64,000 bases of DNA from Ochromonas danica (lineage: Eukaryota > Sar > Chrysophyceae > Chromulinales > Chromulinaceae): the NCBI GenBank assembly GCA_015146655.1, contig VKHL01000010.1, forward strand, positions 62,001 through 126,000. Direction: 5' to 3'. Both the position numbers and the translations under genes were made by a program. Below, piece after piece: positions 52,463 to 63,939 of the stretch (its first letter is position 1; every line of letters begins with the position of its first letter). The notes below the pieces were generated by a model. That model was not told where the DNA came from, did no database searches, and was given only the letters and a program-made list of their open reading frames with translations.

Positions 52463-54280
52463 TTATGCACCACCTCCATCAGCCTGCGCATGAAGATTAG
52501 GAACAAAGAATGGATCACCTAATGCTAAAGAAAGCACGACAGTAGTCGGCAGAACATGGACACGTCCCCAATCATCACCAAACAAAGACTCAAATACTTC
52601 CTTACTTGGAATCTCATGACGTGTAAGATTCACATCAAGATAATAGACAGAAGCAGCAGACATGCTCTTCACCAAACTGCCATTCTTCACATATAATTCA
52701 AACATTTCTCTTCTCTGATCACGCACTCTTCTCACTTCCTCCGTCCAATTATGTCTGCCAAAGTAAGTTTGCTCTACATCATATGCATGACAATGATCAG
52801 GATTATGGTCATCGCCGATTAGCCACAAACCTCGAACATACAATTCCTTCATCTTATCCTTCACATAATTCACATGGAACATCACTGGCGATACTCCCCC
52901 TCCTGGAAGACGAACTCCATGTTCAAACAGCTGCACTGAATATTCGTCGCGGAATACTTTCTTGTTCGGACACACCATGCCCATCATCCCATTCTGAAAC
53001 AAGATCTCGTCCACAAAGCAATAACTACCACCTCCAGATGAAGATGGTGATGACGAAGAACTATCGCTAACGTTGCCTTTACGTGGACTCCTCGGATCGC
53101 CTGCTCGCTCATACTGACTACTATGACAACTATTGTCATACTGAAGATGCAGCAATCTTCGACTAAATGAGAACTGATCATTCATCACATTCGCATCCAC
53201 GATCAGCTCCAACCATCTTCTGAATGATGTTGTCCCAGTAACTGTGGAACGAACATGCATCACACCGGAGTTCGGCTCAGTTCTATTCCACTCGAAATAA
53301 TTTGGATTCGAGATAGAATAGTAATCCTGACAGCGACGCGTCTCCACTGAGAACGTCAGATCAGCATTCCCTCGTAACAGATAAGGAAGAGGATCTTGCA
53401 CCATCGCCACATCCACATCCATGTAGATCACGTTGTACCCCAACTGAAGAGCTTCCAACACTGGAACCAACATCACCAAAGCACCATAAGACAGGAAGTG
53501 AGGGAAGTCTGCGTTGTACTCTCCTCGACCTCGTCCATGCACCACTGGAGTCTTCTTCAAGCTCACTGTTCTCCAGAAGAGAGCCTCTGGATAAGCCAAC
53601 GCCAACCCTCCTTGCCTCTTCACCATCTCAGACACTTCCCAGAAGTAAGATTCATTCTGATGTAGAATAACGACCACAGGCTTCAAGTGATGAGTTTTCG
53701 TAAAGCACAGGAAGTTCCTCAGGAAGTAGATGTAGTGCGAGTTATATGAATCACTATTTCCCATCACAGTCATCAATATGGTGTTGTTCAATGCTAGGTG
53801 ATGAACGTTGAATTGTTTTGCGGAATAGATTCCCGAAGCATTTTCGAACACTTCATTCGCTCTCTCCAATCGATTAGGATCGGTTCGGTTTACAGCACGA
53901 CGAAGAAAGACTTGACGAGCAGCAAGAACCTCTGCATCATAAGGGTTCTTTTGGTTCAGTTTGTTGTTGTTATTGTGAGCTGGTGGTGGTAGTGGTTGTT
54001 GTTGTTGTCTGTTGTTTGGAGGAGAACGAGGGCGAGGAAGAGTACGAGGAACATTATTTGCTGCATGAATACCAGAAAAATATCTTTCAGTCAAGCCAAA
54101 TATTACTATAAAGCAAAATAGTAACTTGGATCGCATCATGTCCAAACTATTTGAGTGACTAACTAGTCTATGTCTGTTGAAACCAACAAGAGCAACAAGA
54201 ACGAGAAACAAGACCATCTTTGGCTTTAACTTAAGAAGAAATGTAGTGGTACAGTAATAAGGCGAAGTTTTGGATCTCAC
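52463..54280 (-). CDS. GT77-like glycosyltransferase, inverted divergent copy 3
   Basis: Frame of 605 residues. The catalytic domain from FLRRAVNRTDPNRLERANEV onward is largely identical to copies 1 and 2, including the DVD motif. Clusters of changes occur around residues 310-365 (FSVETRRCQDYYSISNPNYF; QFSFSRRLLHLQYDN) and over the last 150 residues. The N-terminus is entirely different. It has two hydrophobic stretches and a Pro/Gln/Asn-rich stem (RPRSPPNNRQQQQPLPPP). The most likely start is the Met at 54139 (MMRSKLLFCFIVIFGL), which gives one clean signal anchor; starting at 54280 would add a second one. Identical runs next to divergent ones make the gene a mosaic. Confidence 0.8.
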   Translation of the reverse strand: MRSKTSPYYCTTTFLLKLKPKMVLFLVLVALVGFNRHRLVSHSNSLDMMRSKLLFCFIVIFGLTERYFSGIHAANNVPRTLPRPRSPPNNRQQQQPLPPPAHNNNNKLNQKNPYDAEVLAARQVFLRRAVNRTDPNRLERANEVFENASGIYSAKQFNVHHLALNNTILMTVMGNSDSYNSHYIYFLRNFLCFTKTHHLKPVVVILHQNESYFWEVSEMVKRQGGLALAYPEALFWRTVSLKKTPVVHGRGRGEYNADFPHFLSYGALVMLVPVLEALQLGYNVIYMDVDVAMVQDPLPYLLRGNADLTFSVETRRCQDYYSISNPNYFEWNRTEPNSGVMHVRSTVTGTTSFRRWLELIVDANVMNDQFSFSRRLLHLQYDNSCHSSQYERAGDPRSPRKGNVSDSSSSSPSSSGGGSYCFVDEILFQNGMMGMVCPNKKVFRDEYSVQLFEHGVRLPGGGVSPVMFHVNYVKDKMKELYVRGLWLIGDDHNPDHCHAYDVEQTYFGRHNWTEEVRRVRDQRREMFELYVKNGSLVKSMSAASVYYLDVNLTRHEIPSKEVFESLFGDDWGRVHVLPTTVVLSLALGDPFFVPNLHAQADGGGA

Positions 54281-54333
54281 CGTGCGAGTTTTACAGAATG
54301 TAGCACGAGTACAATGGATAGTCTCTACATGGG

Positions 54334-55920
54334 CTAATATATGTAGAGAACGTGATTCATGAGATAGTCATGAATACTTGCCTCAGCTTCAGGCTTACAT
54401 GCTATTATCATTCGATCTGGATGACACCAAAGCAAATATTTTGCACTTTTCAGATTTTCTACCAGGGTGTTGAAAAGCGACTGATTCATTGCCGTCATTT
54501 CGCGGAAGTCTGCTACAATCGCATCTGTCGTTTGAATGCGCTTTGTTTCCGCTTCCCATAGAACTAACTGATCAGAAACATTCTCTGGAATGACAGTTGT
54601 CTGCTTCTTTCTTGTCACAGGATGAGCATGGACAGTCAAGAAGTCAATGATCTGTGCAGCTGTAATACCAGATCGAAAAGCTTCTCTGGACTTTTCACGA
54701 GTAAGTCTACCCATGGCCATATTCGGAAGACGAATATTAACGTCTACAAAGAGTCGTAACATGGCAAGATGAAGGTCACTTGTAACATAGGCAATGACTT
54801 GCAGGTTGGTTTCCACAATGATCTCGAGCTGTGATGTTCCATCTACACGAGCCATACCTGTTGTAGCAGATTGATGCGAATTTGTTATAGAAGAGGAAGA
54901 AATCTGCTGTGGGAATAGCATTTCGGAAGAAATACGACAAGGATAGAATATGGAGCTTCCTTTCATCATGACCAAACCAACCTGAGAAAACTCAAAGATG
55001 ATCTGCTTTTGTATCTTTGTCAAAGCTTCCATGGCATATCCTCGACCATATTGACAATAAGCAAGCATAAAGAGCAATTGATAACATTCCTCACGACCAG
55101 GACAATGTTTCAAGACATCCTGTACGTACTCCCACACTTGACTCCGATAATCTTTTAACATAAACTCATATCCTCTGGAAGTAATTAAATAAGCAGGTGC
55201 CTTTGTCTGTTCTCTCAAGAAAGCAATAGTAAAGCTATTAGGAGCTGAAGAGGAGATAGATGAAGAGGATGGATTAGGAACCATGAGACCTGCTCGCAGG
55301 ACATACTTCTCCATATACTTCTCTGCACTAACAGCTGTTGGTTGAGAAGGGGAAACATTCACTAACATTGATAATAGACGATTCCAGCATTCTTGACTAT
55401 GTCGCTCTAACTGTTCTACTTGTAATGTTCCATTGGCTGCGGCTGTTGTATTTGTATTCATGGAGGGTCTGCCTGCAACTACCCATGGCTCTTGTGGTTG
55501 AACCATGGATGATTTAAATCCAGCTCGAAACTTTGGATTAATAATAAACTTCTGATTCTCATTTATAGCAAGAGGAGGGGAAGAGGAGTCGGTCAGATCG
55601 ACCAGATCGCCCATTCCTTCCGTCTCTTGTCCTCCTTCCTCAACAATGACCCACAAGGACTGCAACTCTTCCATTGCCTGAGAAATTATTAAGTGTGTCG
55701 CATTGCATAGTATGATAGAGATATCTTTGCCTGTGAAAGACGATTCCAAGAAGATGAGGCGCATGACCAAACATTGGGCAACAGGTGACAAAGACTGGAA
55801 AATGGCTTGACATACCCAACTAGGCGAATAGACACCTGACCCATCATGATTGGGAGGATAATACAGTCTATCTAACACTATCCGAGGCTCTGAAGTGAGC
55901 AGCTTAAAAATGGTCGCCAT
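54334..55920 (-). CDS. TFB2: TFIIH subunit p52 (TFB2/GTF2H4)
   Basis: Core TFIIH subunit that anchors and stimulates the XPB helicase in transcription initiation and nucleotide excision repair. 528 residues from the ATG at 55920 (MATIFKLLTSEPRIVLDRLY); the frame stays open for 10 more codons. Diagnostic stretches are LSPVAQCLVMRLIFLESS, ITSRGYEFMLKDYRSQVWEY, GLVMMKGSSIFYPCRIS and IIVETNLQVIAYVTSDLHLA. Then follow LPNMAMGRLTREKSREAFRS and GITAAQIIDFLTVHAHPV, and the C-terminal XPB/p8-binding end (LLWCHPDRMIIACKPEAE). Ser-rich inserts lengthen it by some 65 residues over the human protein. No intron is evident. Confidence 0.93.
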   Translation of the reverse strand: MATIFKLLTSEPRIVLDRLYYPPNHDGSGVYSPSWVCQAIFQSLSPVAQCLVMRLIFLESSFTGKDISIILCNATHLIISQAMEELQSLWVIVEEGGQETEGMGDLVDLTDSSSPPLAINENQKFIINPKFRAGFKSSMVQPQEPWVVAGRPSMNTNTTAAANGTLQVEQLERHSQECWNRLLSMLVNVSPSQPTAVSAEKYMEKYVLRAGLMVPNPSSSSISSSAPNSFTIAFLREQTKAPAYLITSRGYEFMLKDYRSQVWEYVQDVLKHCPGREECYQLLFMLAYCQYGRGYAMEALTKIQKQIIFEFSQVGLVMMKGSSIFYPCRISSEMLFPQQISSSSITNSHQSATTGMARVDGTSQLEIIVETNLQVIAYVTSDLHLAMLRLFVDVNIRLPNMAMGRLTREKSREAFRSGITAAQIIDFLTVHAHPVTRKKQTTVIPENVSDQLVLWEAETKRIQTTDAIVADFREMTAMNQSLFNTLVENLKSAKYLLWCHPDRMIIACKPEAEASIHDYLMNHVLYIY

Positions 55921-55950
55921 TCTTCCAGTCAAAGTGGGGACGACAAACAA

Positions 55951-56645
55951 GACAGCAGCAGAAGCTCAATTGTTATGTTGCGTGCGAGCATGTGATGGGA
56001 AAGATGGCAGCAATGTTTGACTTCAATAAATGCCATGGGCTGGTAAAAGAGAAAGTCGGAGGGTATACTTATATTGCCTAGATCAAAGTATATACATATA
56101 TGCTTATTAGCTATGACTAAGCAATGTCCATTCTGCTTTTGTTTTCCATAGAATCTTGCTTTCAAAACATTATATGATAAGATGTCGATAAATACTTTCC
56201 ATCGACATTTTTTATCCATGGAATTGTTACTATCAGTATGGTTAGTTATCTAACTTCCTAACTCTGGCATAAGTTAGTCTACTGCTGTCTAGACTACTGT
56301 ACAAAACTGTAAATCCTCACATTGCCAGAAATCCAAATCAAAATCTGGTGCGCTCGCTCTCTGCTCAGTGCTGTGTGCTGTGCGGGGTGGTGTGCGTCTT
56401 GAGCAGACACCTCACCGGGCCCGCCGGGAAGGAGAGAGGACTGACTGAGAGGCGCATGAGGAGCACTGACAGACTGCTGAGCAGCAGCGATGATGAAGAT
56501 TGGCTATCCTCTCTAGTCTATTGACAAACCAATTGTCCAATCTTCTCCCTTCTTATTGCTACAACTTTTGTTCTGATAAAGATCTAAGCTGTTTAGTCTT
56601 TCTTTGTGCTTGTTTTATCTGTATTTGTCTCGTTGATCCGCCAGT
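55951..56645. promoter_or_regulatory. Divergent promoter region, TFB2 and C2-protein genes
   Basis: About 700 bases between two divergent genes. The middle (roughly 56350-56480) is clearly GC-richer than the rest, with CCGGGCCCGCCGGG at its centre, and resembles a small CpG-type promoter island. A 96-residue frame at 55929-56219 (minus) has no coding character that I trust. Confidence 0.45.
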
Positions 56646-59600
56646 ATGGAACGTAGTCCCTTTACCTTAGAAGTGCAAGTGGTTTCAGGAAGTCATCTTC
56701 CAATCGCTGATGCCTGGAAAAGATCTAGCGATCCATATGTAGAGCTTTGGATTGGTGATCGACAGATCGGAAGAACGAAGACCATCTACAGTAATCTGAA
56801 TCCTACATGGAATGAGACGTTCCAGTGCAATCTATTGCATAGACAATGCAACATGGAATTGAAAGTGTTTGATGAAGATATGGCTGATCCCGACTTTCTT
56901 GGTTCTATTAAGATTGAAGTTAATGAGCTTCCTGTGAATAGGGAGGTGCAAATAGCTTACTCTGTTGATGTTGCTGAAGCTTTCAAAAAGGTCGCTACCA
57001 CTCAACCAAAAGTGAAGGTTGGCCTGCAACTCAAGAGAAATAACAATCTCATTCTGATTGTTCCACAGCAGCAGCAACAACCAGAGGCTATGTTAAAGCT
57101 AGAAGATAAGGTGGCTTCTGTAGCTTCTTTGTCCTGCGAGCCTGTCAATGCGATTGTCAATGATTCTGCTTGGAATGAACTGCCACATCCAATTCGTCAA
57201 ACGTTTCTTGACTTGGCAATCGAAGGCTATTCCAAAGATTGTGATGAACCTCTTATTTTTGATTTATTGCGTGATACCAAGTCTTTGTTTGACGGTCAAG
57301 ATCTGAACACAGACAAGTTCATCAGGCGCCGTGAGCTGAAAATCCAAAATGCCTCTGAACTTTGCTTTGATGATCTTCAATATAGCAAGCGATATCACCC
57401 TTTGCAAAATAACACTATAGAGCTTCGTTATCACAGCTCGCGAAACTTGAAAAAAGGAAGGCCAAATCAATCAGATGACAGTTACGAGTTTCTTCTGCTG
57501 CATTTCCCTGACCGTTTAACTACTTGGCTGTGGATTAAATGGCTTCGTGCAGCGTATGAGATTTGGAGAAGTCGTATCGTCAAGGCTGGACGTCCAGAAT
57601 GGACAAAGGTGAATTCTATCCAGGCTCTGGGTTCCGTCAAGTCATCTGATGGTAGAAGTTGTGAAGGAAAGCTAACTTTGAATCTTGATAAGGAGTATTG
57701 CATTGTTTGTGGGGATCAAGTGTTTGGTATGGGAGCTTTGGATCCTTTCTTTGCTGTGGCGGTGGATACGTGGGAGCCAAAGGCTTACTGTTTGGAAGTG
57801 GAATTGCTTTCCATCCAAGCCGGTGAAAATGCTCAGAGGAACTCTATACGTGGAACAGGCGATTCTTCCAAGCCTCATCATCAAATGAAGAATGTTTTAA
57901 ATGTTGTTACGGCCATTTCTAAATCGAAAGAAAAGCATCTTTCGGCGACTTTTCGTGTTGGTAATCATCAACATCGTTTCCCTGACGTCTCTGCTTCCTC
58001 GCCAACAAATGTGATCGAACCTTCTTCACCTGCTGATTTCCTTCGACAAAGCATGCAAGTTGATTACAATAGTGGAGATTTGAAGACGTTTGCTTTAAAT
58101 GCAACCCAACGCTCCGGCAGTCCCATGATCATGGATTTGTTTGTTTCTCGTGGCTACGAAGGAAAGGAGAAGATCATGGGATACCAACATGTGAAAGTTA
58201 ATTCGATCATGCAATCTATCGGTAGCTTTAACACTGCAACAACTTTCAACGAGTGGCATGAAGCAGACATTGCCTTGAGCGGAAGCATAGGTAATGCTAC
58301 TCTAACGTTGCGAACTTAAAACAAAGTATTGGCTGATACATGGATGAAACTTGATAGGCTTTGAAATTCTAATCGAGAAGATCAAGCTTCTTAGTGCAAG
58401 CAACATCGCAAATGTGGGGCGATCAAGAGGCAATTTCGTCATCAAGTATAATCTAACTGATCAAAACGGAGAAGCTTTGCATGAACCAAGGCGTTGTTCC
58501 CCTGTAGAAGCAGGAGCAGAGAAGGAGTTTCCTGTTAGCGTCCAAGTTCTTTTTAACAGTGAAGATCCTGTCGATCGTGCTTTGACAGTAGCCTTTGAGT
58601 TGATGCTTGAAACGCAATCTACAGTGTTGTCACTCGGTCATGCAATTCTTCCGATGGAATATTTTTCTCTAAAGGGGCAGAGTTATACCTTGCCGTTAAG
58701 ACGCACACTTTCCTCTTCGAGCCATGAGTCAGTGGTTAACTTATTCCCCGAAGATGCGTTATTACGAGGGGAATTGAAAGTGAAAGTTAAAAAGGTCAGC
58801 AATGAAATGCCTCAAGATCCTGACAAGCAACTCTCCGTGAGGCTGAGAACAAGAATTTTGGAGAGTCACTTGGTGAACAACTTCTGGTTTGGAGAGAGTA
58901 TGATAAGAAGAGGACTAGTGAATACTTCTTCGTCTTCTCCAGAGATGCTTATGGTGGCTGTGGTATTGTCGGGCTTAAAAGTGGAACTTTTACCAAGTTC
59001 GAGTGGTTTGCAATCACCTTTAGCAAGTAGTCGCCGCAGAGCTCATTCTTTCAATGGAGGCAATGATACCGTTTTGATTCCTTGGGACTCTATCTTGGAT
59101 TGGAATGTTCTGTCGCCATCAATTCTCTCGGTGGGATGTCGGGTGGAACGAGGTCTTATATCTGAGAGAAGTCAACGAGCTGTTGAGACGGTTGAAATTG
59201 ATATATTTATAAGCAATTGTCCATCTTATACTCTTCATGGCTTTATTGCTCAACGCATGATGTTTCATGACTATCGTGATGGCATACAAGATCTCATATC
59301 CTCTCAATCGATATATGGTAGTAGCAAACCGGTATTTCTTACCAAACGTAGCGATGACAAAGAGGAGGTTTTCGAAGAAAGTAAAGGCTCTAAAATCTTC
59401 TCAGTACTTAACGATGAGATTGAGGATGTTATTCATCGTATAGCCGCGGTTCAGGAAGAACTTGATTGTCGCTTTGACAAGATACGTGAACAAGAGAAAA
59501 TATTTCTTGTGAGTCAATTGTGTCGTTGCCGTTTATACAAAGCGGCCTTATTATCCGCTGGGTTAACTAGTGCATACAATTTCTATGACTTAGAGGAAAC

Positions 59601-62309
59601 ACAAAGTTTACTTGATGCCGAACTCTATCGCGTCTATCATTTTGAAAGAGAGGATGTCGTCACAACGGCTAACTATCGAATTCAATGGCTGATTAATCTT
59701 GGACGCGATAATATTATTGATTCCATTCTATCCGCTTCTAAATATTTTGAAGAAGATAAGAACTATGATATCTGGATTGAAGGAGTCAAACTGATCAGCA
59801 ATGGGATTTTCACTGAATTACTCAATATCCTCTTGGCTATCTTTAACAATACCACGGAAAATGAAGTAAAGGTAAGCGTTTTATGCTGTTCTCGTCTATT
59901 ATTATTGTTGCTGCTGGATTGACTTGTTTGTGTTTGGTTAACTAGGGCTTGAAAAACAAGTTGACATTGTTACACACTTATTTCCAGTGTGACAATAGTT
60001 TAGGTGAATATCTGGAGAAAGTCTTACAACCTTTCCATCTTCAACCTAGCGGTGCTATTACTTTATCTTCTTTTGTTAACCAAGCCATTATTACTTCGTG
60101 GTATTCTGCAGAGTTGTCAGAAGAAATGAAACGATCTGTTGATCGAGTATTAGATGCATGGAAAGATCCTGAGAAAAATGGCTCCAATCTAAGAAGTGAA
60201 TACCATCACGACTTGCCGTGGTATCCACATCAAGAACCAAGTAAAATCTTATACAGTTTCATTCCAGAGGATCTTATCAGTTATCTCAACAATTATATAA
60301 AGCAAGCTCGTTTCCCTCGAAATGAACTCTCTCCAAAGTTATGGCCTACTCTAGACAAATTGGAATCTAAAGTGTGCGTGGCTTATTGCAATGCATTTAT
60401 TTTCCTGGCTGAAAACTATCTCAGTGCATTAAAGAGCAAAGATTTGTCCAACCTTGCAGACAGTGAATTCTCTGAATATACCACATTCCTCCTGTCTGCA
60501 ATCAACGATTGTCGTCGTATCTTGTATTACGATATAGTTGGTCTACAACTTTCATCTGCTAGTCGTTCTGAGAATAGAATGATCAAGCCCAAAGTTGACA
60601 TCAAGATTGTTGATCCTTCTGTCTTGATCTTACCGGAGATGAAATCATTGGTGAGTCATACTTTAGAGACTTTTGAAGATATTGAAGCCATTGCGTCCGA
60701 TCAATTGTGTTGTATGATTGCTCGCTTTGTGATTTTTGATTATGTAAAGAAGCCAGATCTTATCAACGGTTATCATTGGCTAGATGCTTGCCGTCCAGCA
60801 TCGACAAATTCTCCTACACATGATATCACCTGTCTCTATGAGATCGTGGATGGCATGCTTGAAGCCGTCGATGACAATTCTGAATTTTTAATGAATTGCA
60901 GCTGGCGAATCTTGAAACATGTCTTCGTCAACAAGATTCTGCTACTGGTCTTTATTCTGTTTTACCAAGCTGATAAGCAACAATTGGAACTAAGTCCAGA
61001 TGATCCATTGGTGACTGGCATCAGCCAGGCCGTGGCATGGTTGGACAGTAAATTATCGGCTTGGGTACTGAAGCACACCTTTGGCGATGAAGACCAAAAG
61101 GAGAATGATATTCTGACCATGTCATTCAGAATCCTAAAACTTATTCCAATACTGTTGCAAGAATCCGACCCATCATGTTTAGTTGATGCCCTAACGCAAA
61201 TGCAGTCTATTGTCAAGCCATTGGTATTTTCAGATCGTTTCGCAGTGGCAGTTCTTCTCAAAGCTTGTTTGAAGATTCGTGGCATTCCTCTTGACAGTCA
61301 AGAGCATGCCCCTTCGGCGTCGCCCTCACCCTCGCCATCCCCTTCAATTACTGCATCATCAGGAAAACCTGACAAGTCCCGTAACTTGAGCATTTTGGCT
61401 CATGGTCGCAGGCTGTTGGGTAGTTGGGCAACGAATCCGCCTTCGAGTTCTCCTAAGGTAGACCCGAGACGGTCAATACGCTTGTCACAATGTGGATTAA
61501 CTGATTCCGTCGACGATGTCACTCGCAAAGAACAAGCGTTAAAAGATACTTTGTCAATCTGCTTGGATGATTTACTTACGGTTTCTGGTCAAAACAGTAA
61601 GCCGAGAGAAGGGGCTTTGAAGATCATTAACACTCCTATTTCCTTGGTCTTTAGTGCATCATCCAATCTTGATGGATCCTTGGGCGGATTCTTATTGTCT
61701 TCCCTAGTGAATGATCTGCAACAAACCGATGCATGCGAGATTCAAGTTGGAAAGCTGTCCAGGGCTGGACACGTTGATTTTTGCAGCATTGGTGGATCTC
61801 GACTGCACAATTTGTTATGTACTCTGCGTTTACGTAGTAGTGATTCTCAAGATGAGAATAAGGCTGCTATTAATCGGGGGATCGAGCCTGAGCGTTTTCT
61901 GCTACTACGTGATCTCCAAGTTACCAATCTTTTTCATCTGAACTTCTTTCATCCTCCTCGACCTTACTTTGAGATTTCATTGGGCGATTGGAAGCAGCGA
62001 ACACCTAATCGACCAAGCGCTCAATCAGCCGATTGGAGAGAAGAGAAACCTTTTCTTCTTCCAATTTATCGCCAACGTTCTACTGCAACACAAGAGCTAA
62101 AAATATCTTTATTTTATGAGGGTGTTCGCTGTGATCATCTTGTCGGAAGTTGGCATTTGCCTATCGACCTTCATTCTCCACAGGCTTTTCAAGAGAAGAG
62201 TTTTGAATTAAATGATGTTGGTCAAGAGGCCCAACGTGCGGCCATGAAAGCCAAGAGCGAAGGCCGGTCTTTACCTGTACTTTCTTTTACACTGCTGCCT
62301 TCTGAGTGA
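56646..62309 (+). CDS. Large C2-domain protein, possibly Munc13/UNC13-related
   Basis: Three exons: 56646-58290, 58358-59871 and 59946-62309, 1,840 residues. Residues 8-95 form a C2 domain with the calcium-binding Asp loops (SSDPYVELWIG, LNPTWNETFQC, FDEDMADPDFLGSI). Residues 180-320 look PH-like, ending in LTTWLWIKWLRAAYEIW. The middle (about 900-1,500) is a long helical region with the flavour of the MUN/MHD fold of Munc13-type vesicle-priming factors, including DKLESKVCVAYCNAFIFLAE. A second C2-like domain (FLLLRDLQVTNLFHL ... PYFEISLGDW ... ELKISLFYEG) closes the protein. The order C2-MUN-C2 suggests a tether or primer for regulated secretion, but the MUN assignment rests on general pattern only. 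Confidence 0.72.
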
Positions 62310-62433
62310 GTAACAATCGCGGCTTCATGAATAATATTTAGTTTCTTCCACTTTTTGTTGCCGGACTTACTCAGTAATTGAATGCGTATTTTCGATCAAG
62401 CTTAATTAATTCTATAATATTAACATGAGTAGA

Positions 62434-63939
62434 TTATGGCATACATTTTCGGATAAAGACAACCTCCTGAGAAGTCACTGACACATCATCCTCTGATGCA
62501 ATGCTACTAGAGTCAACTCTTAACAACTCAGGTTGCGCTTCTTCTTCGGCTTCGTCATCTTCTTCCTCCATCTGATTATTTTCTGGGAAACTTCCTGACT
62601 CGACCAACTCATCCTTTTCCACCTCTTTCGTCTCCTCCTTCTCCTCATTGTGTGGTTCCTCCCTCTCCTTATCCATGTCTTTCTTCTCCTCCAGTTCTTT
62701 GTTATCTTCTCCTTCTTCAACGAAGTCTGCCTCATCCCAATAGGTTTTAGACTCTTCTGAGGGCGACTCAACCGCGCACATATCACATGTGTAGTTATTA
62801 CGAAAATAGACATGAAGCTTCTTGGAAGCTAATTGCTTGCAGCAGGTTGGATGCACATAGTGATTGCATGACAAGCCTTTCACACAGTACAAGAACTCCG
62901 TGCGAGGACCATAAGATTTTTGACAAAAGCACAGCTTTAGGCTGCGTTGCTTCCCAGCAGGAAGTGGTGGCTCCATAATCATCGTTCCGTAATATTCGTT
63001 GGACAAAGAAACCGCGTAAGTGGCACCATCATTGTCATCACGCACAGTAGTATGCGCTACATGCGATGAATCAACAGAACTCGACACTTGAAGTAATTTC
63101 AAAGGTTCAGGTTCGGGTTTAGGTGGAGGTGGTTGTGGGGGAGGAGCAGTCACGGCCTTGACAACTTTCATCGGTCTATGACTGCGCGATTCACGTTGTG
63201 AAGAAGATGATGCTTTTGATGTCAATAGAGGTCTAGTTGGTTCAGATTCCAAGCACTTTGAACACACAAAATCCCGAAAGTAAAGTGCATAATGAGCCAT
63301 CTTCACATAGTAGATGTTATCCACACAATGCTTGTGAACAAAATGATTACAATATTTCCCACTCTGACAAAATACAAATTCTGCTTGACGAATGTTCGCT
63401 TGCACACCACAAAAGCAGACTGAAATAGAACTTAATTTGAGAGAAGGTTTGCTTTGAAGATAACCAAAGCAAACGTCTGAAAGAGACAAGACGTAAGTTG
63501 CTCGCTCATGGGTAAGACTAACCTCATATCCTTTCACTTTCATGTTGTAAAGGTCATAAACACTGCTGGTGCTAGGACGCATCGTCATAGTTAACCTGCG
63601 ACTTCCATCATCTCTCGATGCCCCGCGCGTGGAGCGAGGCACAGCATTAGAGCTCGTCCCTGAGGCTTTCTTTTCTTCTTCCTTGGACACGGCCACGATG
63701 ATATCAGCTTCCATTTGTTCAGTGTCCAACGGCTGGTCAAACAGATCGTCAGACAATATGATGGATTTGCTTGACTCCACATGATTACCACCAGAATGAT
63801 CAGCAGGGTCGTCGTCTTCATCAGATATCTGAATCCTTCTACTTCTTGTTCGTTTAACTTGATGGGATGATTCCACGGAGTATCCATCATCACTTTGATC
63901 AAGGAATGCAAAGTCGTCATCGAGCAGGTTCATGTTCAT
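62434..63939 (-). CDS. Protein with two PHD-like zinc fingers; 5' end may lie outside the window
   Basis: 501 residues from the first ATG, but the frame is open to the window edge with a very basic run upstream (RRATIRRSGRRTRYR), so the true start may be further out or in another exon. Two units of about 100 residues repeat: each has a TY-x-x-SLS strand then C-x-C-x12-C-x5-C-x1-H-x2-H-x2-C ... C-x2-C. The fingers are CFCGVQANIRQAEFVFC...CNHFVHKHC...CSKC and CFCQKSYGPRTEFLYC...CNHYVHPTCC...CDMC. This ligand pattern is that of PHD/RING-related fingers. The acidic N-terminus contains KRTRSRRIQISDEDDD, a likely nuclear signal. The C-terminal 120 residues are Glu-rich. Probably a chromatin reader or adaptor; the family is unknown to me. 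Confidence 0.68.
   Translation of the reverse strand: MNMNLLDDDFAFLDQSDDGYSVESSHQVKRTRSRRIQISDEDDDPADHSGGNHVESSKSIILSDDLFDQPLDTEQMEADIIVAVSKEEEKKASGTSSNAVPRSTRGASRDDGSRRLTMTMRPSTSSVYDLYNMKVKGYEVSLTHERATYVLSLSDVCFGYLQSKPSLKLSSISVCFCGVQANIRQAEFVFCQSGKYCNHFVHKHCVDNIYYVKMAHYALYFRDFVCSKCLESEPTRPLLTSKASSSSQRESRSHRPMKVVKAVTAPPPQPPPPKPEPEPLKLLQVSSSVDSSHVAHTTVRDDNDGATYAVSLSNEYYGTMIMEPPLPAGKQRSLKLCFCQKSYGPRTEFLYCVKGLSCNHYVHPTCCKQLASKKLHVYFRNNYTCDMCAVESPSEESKTYWDEADFVEEGEDNKELEEKKDMDKEREEPHNEEKEETKEVEKDELVESGSFPENNQMEEEDDEAEEEAQPELLRVDSSSIASEDDVSVTSQEVVFIRKCMP

Noticed and set aside
55929-56219. 96-residue frame upstream of TFB2
   Set aside because: AT-rich, no family likeness, and it lies in the promoter region of TFB2.
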